This document shows positions 35,302-46,028 of a stretch of 64,000 nucleotides of DNA, one piece after another; the first letter of the stretch is position 1, and every line of letters begins with the position of its first letter. The stretch is from the NCBI RefSeq assembly GCF_014652835.1, contig NZ_BMZO01000001.1, forward strand, positions 248,001 through 312,000, read 5' to 3'. The position numbers and the translations under genes were made by a program. The stretch is from Limoniibacter endophyticus (GTDB taxonomy: Bacteria > Pseudomonadota > Alphaproteobacteria > Rhizobiales > Rhizobiaceae). The notes under the pieces were generated by a model that was given only the letters and a program-made list of their open reading frames with translations, had not been told where the DNA came from and searched no databases.

Positions 35302-36452
35302 TTTGCTATCTCGGCTAGAACGACCTCCGCCGCAATCTCGCCCGATGGACGCTCGGTCTGCATCGCGTCCCACACCTCATCAAGACCGGCAAGATGCGCG
35401 TACCGCGTCGGTTGATGCTGTGTCAGTCCCTCGATCGCGCGCGCAAGCAGACCGGGCCGGATCATCTTGTCATAAAACTCGGTGACGATCGGCCTGTCTG
35501 CGATGATATTCGGCAAAGCTCCCGACCAGGATGTGATCAGATGCGTAAATAGCCGCATAGCAAAGTCGGTTCGATAGCAGGAAAGCATCGGAACCCGTGC
35601 CAGGGCGAGCTCAAGCAAAACGGTTCCCGAGGCAGCCAGCGCAGCGTCAGCCTTGCCAAAAGCCTCCCACTTCGCAGCGTCGTCTACGAGGATTTCAGCC
35701 GAAACCCGCCAAGCTTTGGCTAATTCCCTGATTTTCTCGGCATGACGCGGCACAGAGGGTAGCAGAACATGAAAATCATTACCTCGCTCGACCAGCGTGG
35801 AAATGGTTTCGCCAAACGCCGGCAAGAGCGCATCAATCTCGCTGCCGCGCGAACCTGGCAGAACGAGCAATGTCTTCAACTCAGTCCTGTCGCGGGACAT
35901 TTGCGCCTCACGCGCTTTCACCAGCGCAGGGTTGCTGGCCAGCCGATGTCCGACATAAGTACCTTGCGGCCCGTTTAGCGCCTTCAGCACCGACGTCTCG
36001 AAAGGCAGTACACACAGGATATGATCTACATAGGGTTTCATTGCCGGTGCGCGCTGCGGGCGCCACGCCCACACGCTTGGGCATACATAATGCACGATAG
36101 GTAGACCGGGAGCAGTGGCGCGGGTCTTTTTCGCCACACGCAGCGCGAACTCCGGGCTGTCTATCGTAATCAGGCAATCAAGACCGGCATTGGCGAGAGC
36201 TTGCGCTGTCTGCCCGATGCGTCGCATCAGCCTGGGCAAGTCGCGAATGATAGCCGACAGCCCCATCAATGCGATTTCGGACGAGTCAAACAGACTAGTC
36301 AGGCCCTCTGCGATCAGGTGGCGCCCGCCTACGCCGAAGAGTTCAACGTCGCGACCGGAACCCTGCCGCAGCGCCCTGACCAGATCAGCCCCCAGAAGAT
36401 CCCCCGACTCCTCCCCTGCAACAATGCCTATACGTAGGGGCCTCTCGGTCAT
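35286..36452 (-). CDS. lpxB: Lipid-A-disaccharide synthase
   Basis: A 388-residue GT-B glycosyltransferase (GT19) that joins UDP-2,3-diacylglucosamine and lipid X to form the lipid A disaccharide. The N-terminus reads IGIVAGEESGDLLGADLVRAL, and family segments VGHRLASNPALV, LLVLPGSRGSEIDALLPAF and AASGTVLLELALARVPML are present. Its ATG overlaps the lpxI stop (ATGA), showing tight translational coupling. It is the last gene of the rpsB-to-lpxB series. Confidence 0.97.
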   Translation of the reverse strand: MTERPLRIGIVAGEESGDLLGADLVRALRQGSGRDVELFGVGGRHLIAEGLTSLFDSSEIALMGLSAIIRDLPRLMRRIGQTAQALANAGLDCLITIDSPEFALRVAKKTRATAPGLPIVHYVCPSVWAWRPQRAPAMKPYVDHILCVLPFETSVLKALNGPQGTYVGHRLASNPALVKAREAQMSRDRTELKTLLVLPGSRGSEIDALLPAFGETISTLVERGNDFHVLLPSVPRHAEKIRELAKAWRVSAEILVDDAAKWEAFGKADAALAASGTVLLELALARVPMLSCYRTDFAMRLFTHLITSWSGALPNIIADRPIVTEFYDKMIRPGLLARAIEGLTQHQPTRYAHLAGLDEVWDAMQTERPSGEIAAEVVLAEIAKQKGR

Positions 36453-37342
36453 GGCTTCTGCTCCTCCGCAGTTACGCCGTAAAGATAAAGGCCGAGGCGA
36501 TCAGCTTCGCAAACAGCTTCAGCCGCTTCCAGAAGGAGGCTACGTTCCGCCTCGACACAGACTCCGTTCAGACCAGCAGCATGCGCCATACGCAACGTAT
36601 TGGGTCCAATGGTGGGCAGATCGGCGCGCAACTCCTGCTCCGGTTTCGCGCATTTCACCAGGACACCGCCCTCTTTGCCTGCCAGGCGGCCATGCCCACG
36701 CATCGCCGCCACGCGCTCGAGAAGTCCATCCGTGCCTTCGATACCCTCCAGTGCAATAACACGTCTGCCGACAGCAACAGCTCCTTGTCCGATATCCAGC
36801 GCACCAATGGCCTTGGCTGCCTCCAGCGCCTTGCGGATTGCCTCCAGATCCCTCGCAGAAGGTTTGATGTGACCAAGCGGGCCTTTTGGCGTAAGCAGAT
36901 CCGGTACGATCTCGTGTGCGCCGGCAACCTTAAGGCCGCGCTTCTCAAGATAACGAACGATGACGCGCAACAATCCATCATCACCGAGAGAAAGTCCCCT
37001 GATGATTGTCGGCACGACCCGGAGCGTCTCCCAGTTCGGCCTGATTTGTGACAGTTTGGGACGGCGCTCAACGCCGCCAGCCAGGACCACGGTCTCAACC
37101 TCCATGGCCTTCAACCGTCTGGCGAGAGAGCCGAATTCCTCAAGCGCAATAAACTCATGCTGGTATTGTGACAATGGCCCCCGCGGATCCATCTCTCCGG
37201 TAATACCGAGAACGGCGAAGGGCCTCCCCTGACTGGCCAGCGAATGCGCGACCGAAATTGGCAGAAGACCGTTTCCGGCGATGATGCCGATCTTGCCGAA
37301 AGAGGTTACGTCGATGCCGGCGTCAGTGCGCGTCATCGGCAT
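36449..37342 (-). CDS. lpxI: UDP-2,3-diacylglucosamine diphosphatase LpxI
   Basis: A DUF1009/LpxI protein of about 297 residues. It hydrolyses UDP-2,3-diacylglucosamine to lipid X and is the alphaproteobacterial replacement for LpxH. Family segments are IGIIAGNGLLPISVAHSL at the start, VLAGGVERRPKLSQ, GLSLGDDGLLRVIVRY and a C-terminal MAHAAGLNGVCVEAERSLLLE. The start is ambiguous: ATG at 37342 or 37336 both overlap the lpxA end slightly; the longer frame to 37390 would overlap it by 68 bp and adds low-complexity residues. It sits between lpxA and lpxB exactly where the pathway needs it. Confidence 0.95.
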   Translation of the reverse strand: MPMTRTDAGIDVTSFGKIGIIAGNGLLPISVAHSLASQGRPFAVLGITGEMDPRGPLSQYQHEFIALEEFGSLARRLKAMEVETVVLAGGVERRPKLSQIRPNWETLRVVPTIIRGLSLGDDGLLRVIVRYLEKRGLKVAGAHEIVPDLLTPKGPLGHIKPSARDLEAIRKALEAAKAIGALDIGQGAVAVGRRVIALEGIEGTDGLLERVAAMRGHGRLAGKEGGVLVKCAKPEQELRADLPTIGPNTLRMAHAAGLNGVCVEAERSLLLEAAEAVCEADRLGLYLYGVTAEEQKP

Positions 37343-38147
37343 CGCCGCCCGCCCCGCTGCGTGCTGGCGTGGTGACGTGGCGCTTGCCACGTTCTTTCAG
37401 GAAGCTGATGATCTTATCGATCATTGCCGAACCACCGAAGGCCTGCTCCGCACGCTCGATATTTTCGGCAAGCGAACCGCTTTCATCGAAGATCATGTTA
37501 TAGGCGGAGCGCACCTCGTGCAGCTGGCTGTGGGTCAACCCGGAGCGCTTCAAACCGACAACATTAAGGCCCTGCAACTTCGCGCGGTTGCCGACCGCCA
37601 TTCCGAAGGGAATGACATCGAAGACAACCGCCGAGCAACCGCCGATGAAGGCATTATCGCCTATGCGGACGAATTGGTGAACTGCCGCAAGCCCCCCGAT
37701 GCCGACATTATTGCCAACGACAACATGGCCGCCAAGCGTCGCATTATTGGCGAATGTCACATTGTTGCCGACTTCGCAATCATGCGCAATATGGCTATAG
37801 GCAAGGAAATTACCGTTGTCGCCAACGGTCGTCTCACCGCGGCTCGTATCCGTGCCAGCATGCATGGTGACAGCTTCGCGGATTGTGCAATTCGCTCCGA
37901 TAACGAGCTTGGTCTTGCCACCCTTGTGACGGCCGTTTTGCGGCGGCGCACCAAGCACTGCCTGCGGGAAAACCTTGGTTCCGGCGCCGATGGTTGTCAC
38001 GCCCATGATTGATACGTGGCTGATCAGCTCGACATTATCATGCAGCACGACATCCTCGCCAACATGGCAAAAAGGACCGATCTTGACATTCTGCCCAAGA
38101 TCGGCGCCGCGCTCGATGATGGCTGTCGGATGTATCAATGTGCTCAT
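37323..38147 (-). CDS. lpxA: UDP-N-acetylglucosamine acyltransferase
   Basis: A 274-residue left-handed beta-helix enzyme that transfers a 3-hydroxyacyl chain from ACP to UDP-GlcNAc, the first step of lipid A synthesis. The catalytic His is in AYSHIAHDCEVGNNV, preceded by hexapeptide repeats IGPFCHVGEDVVLHDNVEL and followed by GGHVVVGNNVGIGGLAAVHQF. The C-terminal helical part has LKRSGLTHSQLHEVRSAY. It starts 16 bp after fabZ ends and overlaps the lpxI start. ATG at 38147. Confidence 0.97.
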   Translation of the reverse strand: MSTLIHPTAIIERGADLGQNVKIGPFCHVGEDVVLHDNVELISHVSIMGVTTIGAGTKVFPQAVLGAPPQNGRHKGGKTKLVIGANCTIREAVTMHAGTDTSRGETTVGDNGNFLAYSHIAHDCEVGNNVTFANNATLGGHVVVGNNVGIGGLAAVHQFVRIGDNAFIGGCSAVVFDVIPFGMAVGNRAKLQGLNVVGLKRSGLTHSQLHEVRSAYNMIFDESGSLAENIERAEQAFGGSAMIDKIISFLKERGKRHVTTPARSGAGGDADDAH

Positions 38148-38163
38148 GGCGATGCGTGCTTTC

Positions 38164-38631
38164 TCAATCGACCTTCGGTGACATCATGGCCGAGATTTCA
38201 GCCTCTGCGACTTTAGTGCCGCCAACCATCCCTTCACAGGCGAAGCGCCAGATATTACCGCGCTGCTTGAGTTTCTTGACCCGGATCTCCAGGACGTCGC
38301 CCGGTACGACCGGCTTGCGGAACTTGGCGTTGTCGATCGTCATGAAATAGACGAGGCTGGGCTGCTCCTCCCCGGTACTCAAAATGCAGATCGCACCTGC
38401 CGTCTGTGCCATCGCCTCGACAATGAGTACACCGGGCATGACAGGATGTTCTGGAAAATGGCCGAGGAAATGCGGCTCGTTAAAGGTAACGTTCTTGATA
38501 CCGGTCGCGGAATTATCGCCGTCTATATCGATGATCTTGTCTACGAGCAAAAAGGGATAGCGATGCGGCAAGGTTTTGAGCAGCTTGAGAATATCGGCTG
38601 CACCCAATGTTTTGGCCTGAGAATTATCCAT
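38164..38631 (-). CDS. fabZ: 3-hydroxyacyl-ACP dehydratase FabZ
   Basis: A 155-residue hot-dog-fold dehydratase of fatty acid synthesis. The active-site His is in [12 protein letters not shown] (residue 58) and Glu in [11 protein letters not shown] (residue 72). By competing for 3-hydroxyacyl-ACP with LpxA and LpxD it balances phospholipid against lipid A, which explains its place between them. ATG at 38631 overlaps the lpxD stop by 8 bp (coupled). The longer open frame upstream to 38805 is antisense-free but lies inside lpxD and is rejected. Confidence 0.97.
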   Translation of the reverse strand: MDNSQAKTLGAADILKLLKTLPHRYPFLLVDKIIDIDGDNSATGIKNVTFNEPHFLGHFPEHPVMPGVLIVEAMAQTAGAICILSTGEEQPSLVYFMTIDNAKFRKPVVPGDVLEIRVKKLKQRGNIWRFACEGMVGGTKVAEAEISAMMSPKVD

Positions 38632-39676
38632 TGCTGTCGCCTTTTTTCGATTTTGTAAGCCCACGGATCGCGGCGACCTCGCGGAAAAATTCACGCATCG
38701 GCCGCGCGGGCGTGCCAGCCCAGCGTTCTCCGGAAGGAATGTCGTCCATGAGCCCGGCAGATGCGGCAACCTGCGCGTTGGAGCCAATGGAAATATGATC
38801 GGCAATGCCGACGCGTCCGCCCAGCATGACGAAGTCGCCGAGCGTAACGGAACCGGAAAGTCCAGATTGGCCGGCGATCACACAGAAACGCCCGGTCCGG
38901 ACGTTGTGGGCAATCTGCACCAAATTGTCGATCTTGGTGCCCTCGCCGATCACCGTGTCAGACATGGCGCCGCGATCCACTGCACTGTTGGCACCAATCT
39001 CGACATCGTCCTGCAAGATTACGCGACCAATCTGCGGCACTCGTTCAAGACCTGCCGGACCGGACACAAATCCAAAACCATCCTGACCGATCTGCGCACC
39101 ATTATGAACAATGACCCGGTTGCCTAGCAGTGCGTATTGCACCACCGAATTGGCGCCCACAAAGCAGTCTCGACCGATCTGCACATTTGCGCCAATCACT
39201 GCGTTCGGGGCAATGACGGTACCAGAACCAATGGCAGCCCCCTTGCCGATTACCGCGCCTGCTTCAACGATAACACCCTCCTCCAGAACGGCGTCCTCGG
39301 CAACAAACGCGTGCGACGAGATACCCGTTTCGCCGGTAATCGCAACAGGACGGGCCGCCGACGGGTAAAGCAAGCGTCCCACCTGCGCGAAAGCACGCTG
39401 TGGTTTGCTGGTAACTAATTTAGCGACGGATTGAGGAAGCGCCGAAACGAGATCTGACGTGCAGAAGATCGCAGCTGGCGTAGGCCCGCCAAGCATGGAA
39501 AGATTTTTCTTTCCATCGATGAAAACAAGCGAGCCTTTTCCACCATGACTGGCAGGGGCGATACGTTCGATCACGACATCTGCAAGGCTCTCATCGGCAA
39601 GTTCCGCGCCGGTGAATGCTGCAAGCTCAGCCGCAGTGTAACGCCGTGAAGGCGCAAAGAAAACAGGTTCTGTCAT
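38624..39676 (-). CDS. lpxD: UDP-3-O-acylglucosamine N-acyltransferase
   Basis: A 350-residue acyltransferase that adds the second 3-hydroxyacyl chain in lipid A synthesis. An N-terminal uridine-binding domain (about 1-105, with [13 protein letters not shown]) precedes a hexapeptide beta-helix, with the catalytic His in [20 protein letters not shown] and the segment [17 protein letters not shown]-terminal helix ends the protein. ATG at 39676 lies 65 bp after the bamA stop. Confidence 0.97.
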   Translation of the reverse strand: MTEPVFFAPSRRYTAAELAAFTGAELADESLADVVIERIAPASHGGKGSLVFIDGKKNLSMLGGPTPAAIFCTSDLVSALPQSVAKLVTSKPQRAFAQVGRLLYPSAARPVAITGETGISSHAFVAEDAVLEEGVIVEAGAVIGKGAAIGSGTVIAPNAVIGANVQIGRDCFVGANSVVQYALLGNRVIVHNGAQIGQDGFGFVSGPAGLERVPQIGRVILQDDVEIGANSAVDRGAMSDTVIGEGTKIDNLVQIAHNVRTGRFCVIAGQSGLSGSVTLGDFVMLGGRVGIADHISIGSNAQVAASAGLMDDIPSGERWAGTPARPMREFFREVAAIRGLTKSKKGDSNG

Positions 39677-39741
39677 TGGGCGCCTATGCTTCTGGGGCGC
39701 GTGCTATCTACGCGCTCGCGCCCCAAAAGTCTATGCGTTCG

Positions 39742-42099
39742 TTAGAAACGCGTGGAAATGCCGAAGTTGATTTCCTGCGTCTCGTCGGTGTCTTCCTTCA
39801 TCAAAGGATGAGCGTAGTCAACACGCAACGGGCCGAACGGCGAGTTCCAGAGAAGACCGACACCTGCGGAGGCGCGCCAGGCCATGTCACGCGAGGCGGT
39901 GACCTGAGCAAGATCATTACCGTACAGCGTACCGATATCGGCAAACACCGCACCGCGCAGACCGAAGCTTTCTGGCAGAACCGGCATGGGGAACTGAACT
40001 TCCGCCGATGCACTCAGATAGGTCGTACCGCCGAGATGTTCAGGATCGGCGATGCCGGCATCGACAGGTCCGAAACCATTATAGTCAAAGCCACGAACGA
40101 TGCGGTCATTGGCTTTGAACATATCGAATATGCGAATGTTATCTGAGCCGGTGTTGATGATATGGCCGCCACCGACGCTGAGAAGACCGACGAGATCGAG
40201 CTCTTCAGACAAGGTTTCGTAAGCTGTAGCTCGTGCCGTCAGCTTCACATATTCTGCATCGCCACCAAGACCGGCAAATTCTGCCGTACCCGTCGCGAAG
40301 ATACCAGAATGCGGGTTCTTCATGTCGTCGATGGTATTATAGGTGAGCGAAGCCGAGATCGAACTGCGCACCCAGGGACTCTGGTTGATACCATCGACAA
40401 TCGCCTGAGAAAGATCAGTACGGTTACAGGCGCTGAAAACATCGCCCTCATCGCAATCATACTCTTCCTGCGAATATGTATAGGCAAGCTGACCGGTCAG
40501 CGATTCAGTGATCGGCAAGCCGAGGCGAACCGTCGCGCCCGTCTGCGTGCTGTCATAATCGTCATAGTCACGCGACTTGCGGAATACGTCGAAACCGGCC
40601 GAGACGCGGTAACCGAGGAAATAGGGTTCGGTGAAGGACAGGGTATAGTCGCGAGATTTACGTCCGCCGCCGGCAGCCACGCGAATAAACTGACCGCGTC
40701 CGAGGAAGTTGCGCTCGGTAATTGATCCTTCGACCGAAGGTCCAGCCGTTTCACCGCCCGTCGTGTAACCCGCGCCAATGGAAAACTCACCGGTCGATTT
40801 TTCATTAACGTCGACAACGAGCACTACCTGATCAGGCTGCGAGCCCGGAGCGGTCGAGACGTTGACGCTATTGAAGAAGTCGAGGGCTTCCAGACGACGC
40901 TTGGCGCGCTGAACCATTACCTGGTTGAAAGCATCCCCTTCGGAAAGATCGAATTCACGACGGATGACATAGTCACGTGTGCGACCATTGCCGCGAATTT
41001 CAATGCGTTCGATGTAAGCGCGCGGGCCTTCATCGACCGAATAAAGAACGGAAATCGTCTTGTTTTCAAAGTTGCGATCACCACGCGGCGTTACTTGCGC
41101 GAAAGCATAACCGCTGCCAGCGAGACGCTCGGTGATATCGATGATCGAATCTTCGACGTTCTTGGCGCTATAGACATTGCCCTCGCGCGTCTTGGCGACA
41201 CTGCGCAGGCTTTCGCTATCGAGATTTGGAATCGTCGATTCGACCTGAATATCGCCGAAGCGATAACGCTCACCTTCTTCCACAACAAAGGTGATCGTAT
41301 ACTCGTTGGTGGCTTCGTCGAGCTGTGCGTTCGCGGAAACGACCTGGAAATCGGCGTAACCACGATTGTAATAGAAGCGGCGAAGCACCTCCTCATCAGC
41401 GCGCAAGCGATTTTCGTCGTAAATATCGTTGCGCGTCAGGAACGAAAGGACATTCGATTCCTTCGTGCTGACGACGTCCGAGAGACGACGATCGCTGAAT
41501 GCGGTATTGCCTTCAAAATTGATGGCCTTGATCTTGGTGCGATCGCCTTCGTTGACTGTGTAGACAACATTGACGCGGTTCTCGCCGAGATCGATCGTCT
41601 GCGCCGTTACCGTCGCATCGTCGCGACCCACACGCGAATAAGCCGCACGGATAGCCTCAATGTCGGCTTCCATTGTCGCATTGGAGAAATTGCTGCGCGG
41701 CTTCAGCTGCACGGCACCCGCCAGATTGGCATCCTTGATCTTCTTGTTACCCTGGAAGATCACCTGATTGACCACGGACAGCTCGTCAACCTGAACAATC
41801 AGCGTTGCGCCAGACTGGTTGATACGCACATCCGAGAATAGGCCCGTCGCGAACAGACGCTTGACGCCTTCGTCAATATCGGAGGCAGAAAAATTCTGAC
41901 CGGGCCGAATACCGACATAGCCGCGAATGGTCTCGTCATCAACACGCTGGTTACCACGAACGTCGATGGAGCGAACGACAGCCGCATGAGCCGCATTGGT
42001 CGAAGCCAGCTGCACCATGACAGCACCGCCGGTAGCGGCGAGAGAGGAGCAGATAGCTGCCGCAGAAACGGCGTTAACAAGTTTCGAAACTGCCTTCAT
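39742..42099 (-). CDS. bamA: Outer membrane protein assembly factor BamA
   Basis: A 785-residue Omp85 protein that folds beta-barrel proteins into the outer membrane. A signal peptide (cleaved near NAAHA-AVV) is followed by five POTRA repeats (from RSIDVRGNQRVDDETI to about residue 430) and a 16-strand barrel. The lid-lock motif VRGFDYNGFGP and the terminal Phe (NFGISTRF) are present. ATG at 42099 (MKAVSKLVNA) gives a normal signal; the frame extends to a TTG at 42132. The rseP-bamA-lpxD order is widely conserved. Confidence 0.97.
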   Translation of the reverse strand: MKAVSKLVNAVSAAAICSSLAATGGAVMVQLASTNAAHAAVVRSIDVRGNQRVDDETIRGYVGIRPGQNFSASDIDEGVKRLFATGLFSDVRINQSGATLIVQVDELSVVNQVIFQGNKKIKDANLAGAVQLKPRSNFSNATMEADIEAIRAAYSRVGRDDATVTAQTIDLGENRVNVVYTVNEGDRTKIKAINFEGNTAFSDRRLSDVVSTKESNVLSFLTRNDIYDENRLRADEEVLRRFYYNRGYADFQVVSANAQLDEATNEYTITFVVEEGERYRFGDIQVESTIPNLDSESLRSVAKTREGNVYSAKNVEDSIIDITERLAGSGYAFAQVTPRGDRNFENKTISVLYSVDEGPRAYIERIEIRGNGRTRDYVIRREFDLSEGDAFNQVMVQRAKRRLEALDFFNSVNVSTAPGSQPDQVVLVVDVNEKSTGEFSIGAGYTTGGETAGPSVEGSITERNFLGRGQFIRVAAGGGRKSRDYTLSFTEPYFLGYRVSAGFDVFRKSRDYDDYDSTQTGATVRLGLPITESLTGQLAYTYSQEEYDCDEGDVFSACNRTDLSQAIVDGINQSPWVRSSISASLTYNTIDDMKNPHSGIFATGTAEFAGLGGDAEYVKLTARATAYETLSEELDLVGLLSVGGGHIINTGSDNIRIFDMFKANDRIVRGFDYNGFGPVDAGIADPEHLGGTTYLSASAEVQFPMPVLPESFGLRGAVFADIGTLYGNDLAQVTASRDMAWRASAGVGLLWNSPFGPLRVDYAHPLMKEDTDETQEINFGISTRF

Positions 42100-42293
42100 C
42101 GGGCTTATGCACCTTTTTCTCGAAGTCCCCAAAGCGAGAATCCGCGATGATCGGTTACCCTAATAACCGTATTTTGCCTACACGCAAGACTTCTCGTTAA
42201 TTTCCATTTACTAAGCAGCCGATCGTGGCATTCAGGACACGCCAATTCGTCAATCATAGTAAACACATTCTAAAGTTCTTATTCTCCAGACGC

Positions 42294-43433
42294 TTAACAG
42301 CCGAACAGGTCATTCCAGAACACGAGCACCATCAAACCCAGAACGAGAATGAAGCCGAGGCGATAGAATATCTCCATCACCCGCTCCGAAACAGGACGGC
42401 GCGTAATTGCTTCGATCGTGTAGAAGGTCAAGTGACCGCCGTCCAGCGGGGGCACCGGCAAAAGATTGAGGAAGCCAATACCTGCGGACAAGACAGCCGC
42501 CAGCTGCAGCAGTGTAGGAATACCCAATGCAGCAGCCTTCTCGGCCATTCCCGCAATCCGTACAGGACCGCTCAACTGGCACCGATCGCCCCTGCCTACA
42601 ACGAATTGTGAAATAAACTCACCGGTCCTGTAGAGTATCTCGCCGGTAGCCTTCACGCTCTCGCCGACGGCAGCGATCGGCCCGTAGGTAATCTTCTGTG
42701 GATTGCCAACCTGGATATTGGTCACGATGCCGATGATCGCCGTCCTGACCTTGTTGCCAAGCGGGTCTGTATGCTCCGTCATCTCCGGAGTGGCCCGCAA
42801 CGTCAATTCCTGGTTGCCGCGCTGCACAAGGAACGGGAGTTCCTCGCCAGCCTTATCGAAGACGTGCATCTGCAAATCTGCGAACGTCTTTATCTCTACG
42901 TCGCCGATGCGAACGATGCGATCACCGGGATGAAAGCCGGCGGCCGCAGCAGGGCTATCAGGGCGAACCTCCGCCACAACAGGGTCTGAGACCGTCCGTC
43001 CGTAAATGGAAAACAGAATCGTGAAGATCGCGACGGTGAGAATAAAGTTGAAGACTGGCCCTGCAAGCACGGTCAGAAAGCGCTTCCAGATCGGCTGGAC
43101 CTGAAACGCGTGCTTTCGTTCGTGATCGCTCATGGCTGCCAAGGCCTCTGGATCGGATTGGCTCGCCACCCCCATGTCGCCCAGAAACTTGACATAGCCA
43201 CCCAGCGGAATGGCACTAAGCTTCCAACGCGTGCCGTGGCGATCATTGAAGCCTATCAGCTCCGGCCCGAATCCGAGCGAGAAGGCCTCCACGCCGATTC
43301 CGCACCAGCGTCCGACCAGATAATGGCCAAGTTCGTGAATAAAGACCACGAGAAGCAGCACGAAAAAAAACGGAAGAAGCATTCCGATCACGAGATCGCC
43401 CATGCCCCAGACGAAGGTTGAAAGCTCCTGCAA
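42294..43433 (-). CDS. rseP: RIP metalloprotease RseP
   Basis: A 379-residue intramembrane site-2 protease. The zinc motif HELGH is at about residues 33-37 (VFIHELGHYLVGRWCG), a PDZ domain lies in the middle (SPAAAAGFHPGDRIVRIGD), and the second active-site motif is NLLPVPPLDGGHL near the C-terminus. In many bacteria it releases extracytoplasmic sigma factors by cutting anti-sigma factors or removes signal-peptide remnants. The start is probably TTG at 43433 (reads QELSTFVWG, with GGTGGGG 6 nt upstream), which fits homologue length; ATG at 43403 or 43514 is possible. Confidence 0.94.
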   Translation of the reverse strand: MQELSTFVWGMGDLVIGMLLPFFFVLLLVVFIHELGHYLVGRWCGIGVEAFSLGFGPELIGFNDRHGTRWKLSAIPLGGYVKFLGDMGVASQSDPEALAAMSDHERKHAFQVQPIWKRFLTVLAGPVFNFILTVAIFTILFSIYGRTVSDPVVAEVRPDSPAAAAGFHPGDRIVRIGDVEIKTFADLQMHVFDKAGEELPFLVQRGNQELTLRATPEMTEHTDPLGNKVRTAIIGIVTNIQVGNPQKITYGPIAAVGESVKATGEILYRTGEFISQFVVGRGDRCQLSGPVRIAGMAEKAAALGIPTLLQLAAVLSAGIGFLNLLPVPPLDGGHLTFYTIEAITRRPVSERVMEIFYRLGFILVLGLMVLVFWNDLFGC

Positions 43434-43670
43434 CGCGCACCCCACCGAAAAACATAAACCGACGACAACAACGCAGATGGCACCCTCGCCTTGCTGACCA
43501 TCTACTACCGCCATAACGCGAGATCATCGCGTCGAAATCGCGGCTATTTCCGACAATTGGAGGAGATATGCCAGTGTTTAAAGAACACAGGCGCGTTACC
43601 AACCATCAAAAACACCGTATAAGAATAGTCTCAACGTCGCATTAAAATACTGATGACGCTGCGTAAATCC

Positions 43671-44483
43671 CTAAGCAAAGGGCTGGTATCCGATAAGCCA
43701 GCCGAGCAATGCCATGGCAATCGCAGCCGCGACAAGACCATCGACCCGATCCAGAATGCCTCCGTGTCCGGGAATTATCCACCCCGAATCCTTCACTCCG
43801 AAACGTCTTTTCACCCATGATTCGAACAGGTCGCCCGCTTGCGATACGATAGAGAGGACCGCCATCAAAGCGATCGCTCCGGCACTCAACGCTACGGAGA
43901 AGGACAGAAGAAATACGGAAGTGCATGCAACCGCGAGAATCAGCCCCCCGACCGCGCCGCTGATTGTCTTTCCAGGTGAGATCGACGGTGCAAGCTTCGG
44001 CCCCTTCAAGGTTTTCCCCACGAAATAGGCAAAGATGTCGGTCGCCCAGACCAGGACGAACAGATAGGCGATCGCCAGAAGCCCCGTCCCCTCTCCTTCA
44101 CGCAGATAAATCAACGAAAAAGCCGCAAGACTCGCGTATAAATAGCCAGCTACGGGCCAACGTGGCGTGTTATAGGCAATGCCGGCACCAAACAAAGCCA
44201 GCATACCTATGACGATAAAGATCAGTGCCAGCATACCAGCGCCCGAGAAAAACAATGCACCCATTGTCAATGCCGCCAGACCATAGGATGCCACTCGTAA
44301 ATTGGGTTCCCACTGTCTGCCCGTGATGCTGACCCACTCGAAGAGCATCAGAAAGCCGGCTATCGCGACGAGCGCGCGGTAAGGAAACCCGCCAAGCCCG
44401 ATCAATGCCAGAACGACAGGAGCAAGAATAACGGCAGAGACAATGCGCGTGCGCATATTGCTGGGCTTCGAGGTCTCGCTCAT
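43671..44483 (-). CDS. cdsA: Phosphatidate cytidylyltransferase
   Basis: A 270-residue membrane enzyme making CDP-diacylglycerol from phosphatidate and CTP. That product is a substrate for the Pcs encoded near 10 kb. The C-terminal family signature is seen as [18 protein letters not shown] followed by LDRVDGL, with the metal-binding Asp residues. About seven membrane spans precede it ([20 protein letters not shown] is the conserved loop). ATG at 44483 overlaps the uppS stop as ATGA. Confidence 0.96.
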   Translation of the reverse strand: MSETSKPSNMRTRIVSAVILAPVVLALIGLGGFPYRALVAIAGFLMLFEWVSITGRQWEPNLRVASYGLAALTMGALFFSGAGMLALIFIVIGMLALFGAGIAYNTPRWPVAGYLYASLAAFSLIYLREGEGTGLLAIAYLFVLVWATDIFAYFVGKTLKGPKLAPSISPGKTISGAVGGLILAVACTSVFLLSFSVALSAGAIALMAVLSIVSQAGDLFESWVKRRFGVKDSGWIIPGHGGILDRVDGLVAAAIAMALLGWLIGYQPFA

Positions 44484-45199
44484 GACGATACCAGATTAAC
44501 GGCAGTTGTGCCGCCGAAACGACGCTCGCGCTTGGCAAATTGTGCAAGCGCGTCGTCTAGAACTGATGCGTCGAAATCAGGCCAGTGGGAGTCGAGGAAA
44601 ACGAACTCGCTATAGGCTGCCTGCCACATGAGAAAATTGGAAAGTCGTTGCTCCCCACTCGTGCGAATGATGAGATCCGGGTCGGGGATGCCAGTCGTAT
44701 CCAGATGCTTCTCGAACGCGCAGCCATCTATATCGTCAACGCCGCATTCTCCATCGCTCACAGCTCTTGCCAAAGCCTTGGCAGCACGCAGGATTTCATC
44801 GCGTGCGCCGTAATTGAATGCAATAACGAGGTTCATCCGGGTATTTTGCGCGGTAAGGTTTTCCGCGTCCTGCAAAAGTTTGAGAATATCCGGTTCTATC
44901 CCCTCACGACTGCCTATGAAATGGATCCGCACACCGCTGCCATGCAACTCTGCAAGGTCGCTGCGAACGAAGTGACGCAGAAGCCCCATGAGACCGGTGA
45001 TTTCCGCTGCTGGACGGGTCCAGTTCTCTGACGAGAAAGCGTAGACCGTCAGCCATTTGATCTCGCGTTCACCGACTAGGCGAACCGCGCGACGCAGCGC
45101 TTCCACGCCGGCCTTATGCCCGGCCAGACGCGGCAAACCGCGCGCTTTTGCCCAGCGGCCATTGCCATCCATTATGATCGCAAGATGATCGGGCTTCAT
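44480..45199 (-). CDS. uppS: Isoprenyl transferase (undecaprenyl diphosphate synthase)
   Basis: A 239-residue cis-prenyltransferase making the C55 lipid carrier for peptidoglycan and O-antigen. Conserved regions are [20 protein letters not shown] (catalytic Asp and P-loop), [18 protein letters not shown] and [21 protein letters not shown]. Length is normal. ATG at 45199 with AGAGG 5 nt upstream; it is 188 bp from frr and overlaps cdsA. Confidence 0.97.
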   Translation of the reverse strand: MKPDHLAIIMDGNGRWAKARGLPRLAGHKAGVEALRRAVRLVGEREIKWLTVYAFSSENWTRPAAEITGLMGLLRHFVRSDLAELHGSGVRIHFIGSREGIEPDILKLLQDAENLTAQNTRMNLVIAFNYGARDEILRAAKALARAVSDGECGVDDIDGCAFEKHLDTTGIPDPDLIIRTSGEQRLSNFLMWQAAYSEFVFLDSHWPDFDASVLDDALAQFAKRERRFGGTTAVNLVSS

Positions 45200-45387
45200 A
45201 ATGCCTCTTTCACACTGGCCACGCCGTCACGATGCAGTCAGCTTGCGCAAAATACGCGTTCCAGACAAGCCGTCGTCGCACAATGCGCTGGCGACCGGCT
45301 TCATTGCAAAGAAATTAACCGTAAAGGATGCCGAGGATTGGAAGAAGCACCGGCACCCAAAAAGTTTCATGTCACATCGAAGACAGG

Positions 45388-45948
45388 TTAAACCTGCATG
45401 ATTTCCGCTTCCTTGGTCTTCAGCTTCTCGTCGATGACCTTGATGGTCTCATCCGTCACCTTCTGAACGCGATCGGACTGTTTGCGCTGGTCGTCCTCGC
45501 TGATGACACCGTCTTTTTCAGCCTTCTTGGCCTGATCCATGCCATCGCGACGGATATTACGAACGGCGATGCGCGCCTTTTCGGCATAATCATGCGCAAT
45601 TTTGGACAGTTCCTTGCGGCGCTGTTCGTTAAGCTCCGGCAGCGGGATACGCAGATTTGTGCCGTCAACGATCGGATTGAAGCCGAGATTCGATTCACGG
45701 ATTGCGCGATCGACTGCACCGACGAGTGTCTTGTCCCATACCGAGACCGAAAGCATCCGTGGCTCCGGCACCGAAACTGTAGCAACCTGGTTGATTGGGG
45801 TCGTTGAACCATAGGCCTGAACCACGATCGGGTCGAGCAGATTGCTGGAAGCGCGCCCGGTCCGCAGCGATGCCAGATCGCTTTGAAAGGCGCTTACGGC
45901 GCCGTCCATACGGCGTTGCATGTCGGAAAAATCGACTCCGTCGCTCAT
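45388..45948 (-). CDS. frr: Ribosome recycling factor
   Basis: A 186-residue protein that, with EF-G, splits the post-termination ribosome. It has the typical RRF helices: [38 protein letters not shown] and [13 protein letters not shown] at 45948 has AAGGAG 6 nt upstream. It is in the conserved tsf-pyrH-frr order, 80 bp after pyrH. Confidence 0.97.
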   Translation of the reverse strand: MSDGVDFSDMQRRMDGAVSAFQSDLASLRTGRASSNLLDPIVVQAYGSTTPINQVATVSVPEPRMLSVSVWDKTLVGAVDRAIRESNLGFNPIVDGTNLRIPLPELNEQRRKELSKIAHDYAEKARIAVRNIRRDGMDQAKKAEKDGVISEDDQRKQSDRVQKVTDETIKVIDEKLKTKEAEIMQV

Positions 45949-46028
45949 GCGAGTCTCCTTGTCTGGTTTTCAGCCCGCATGTGCGGGAAAATTCATGGAA
46001 ATTCTTCTATGGCTGCTCGGCACGCGGA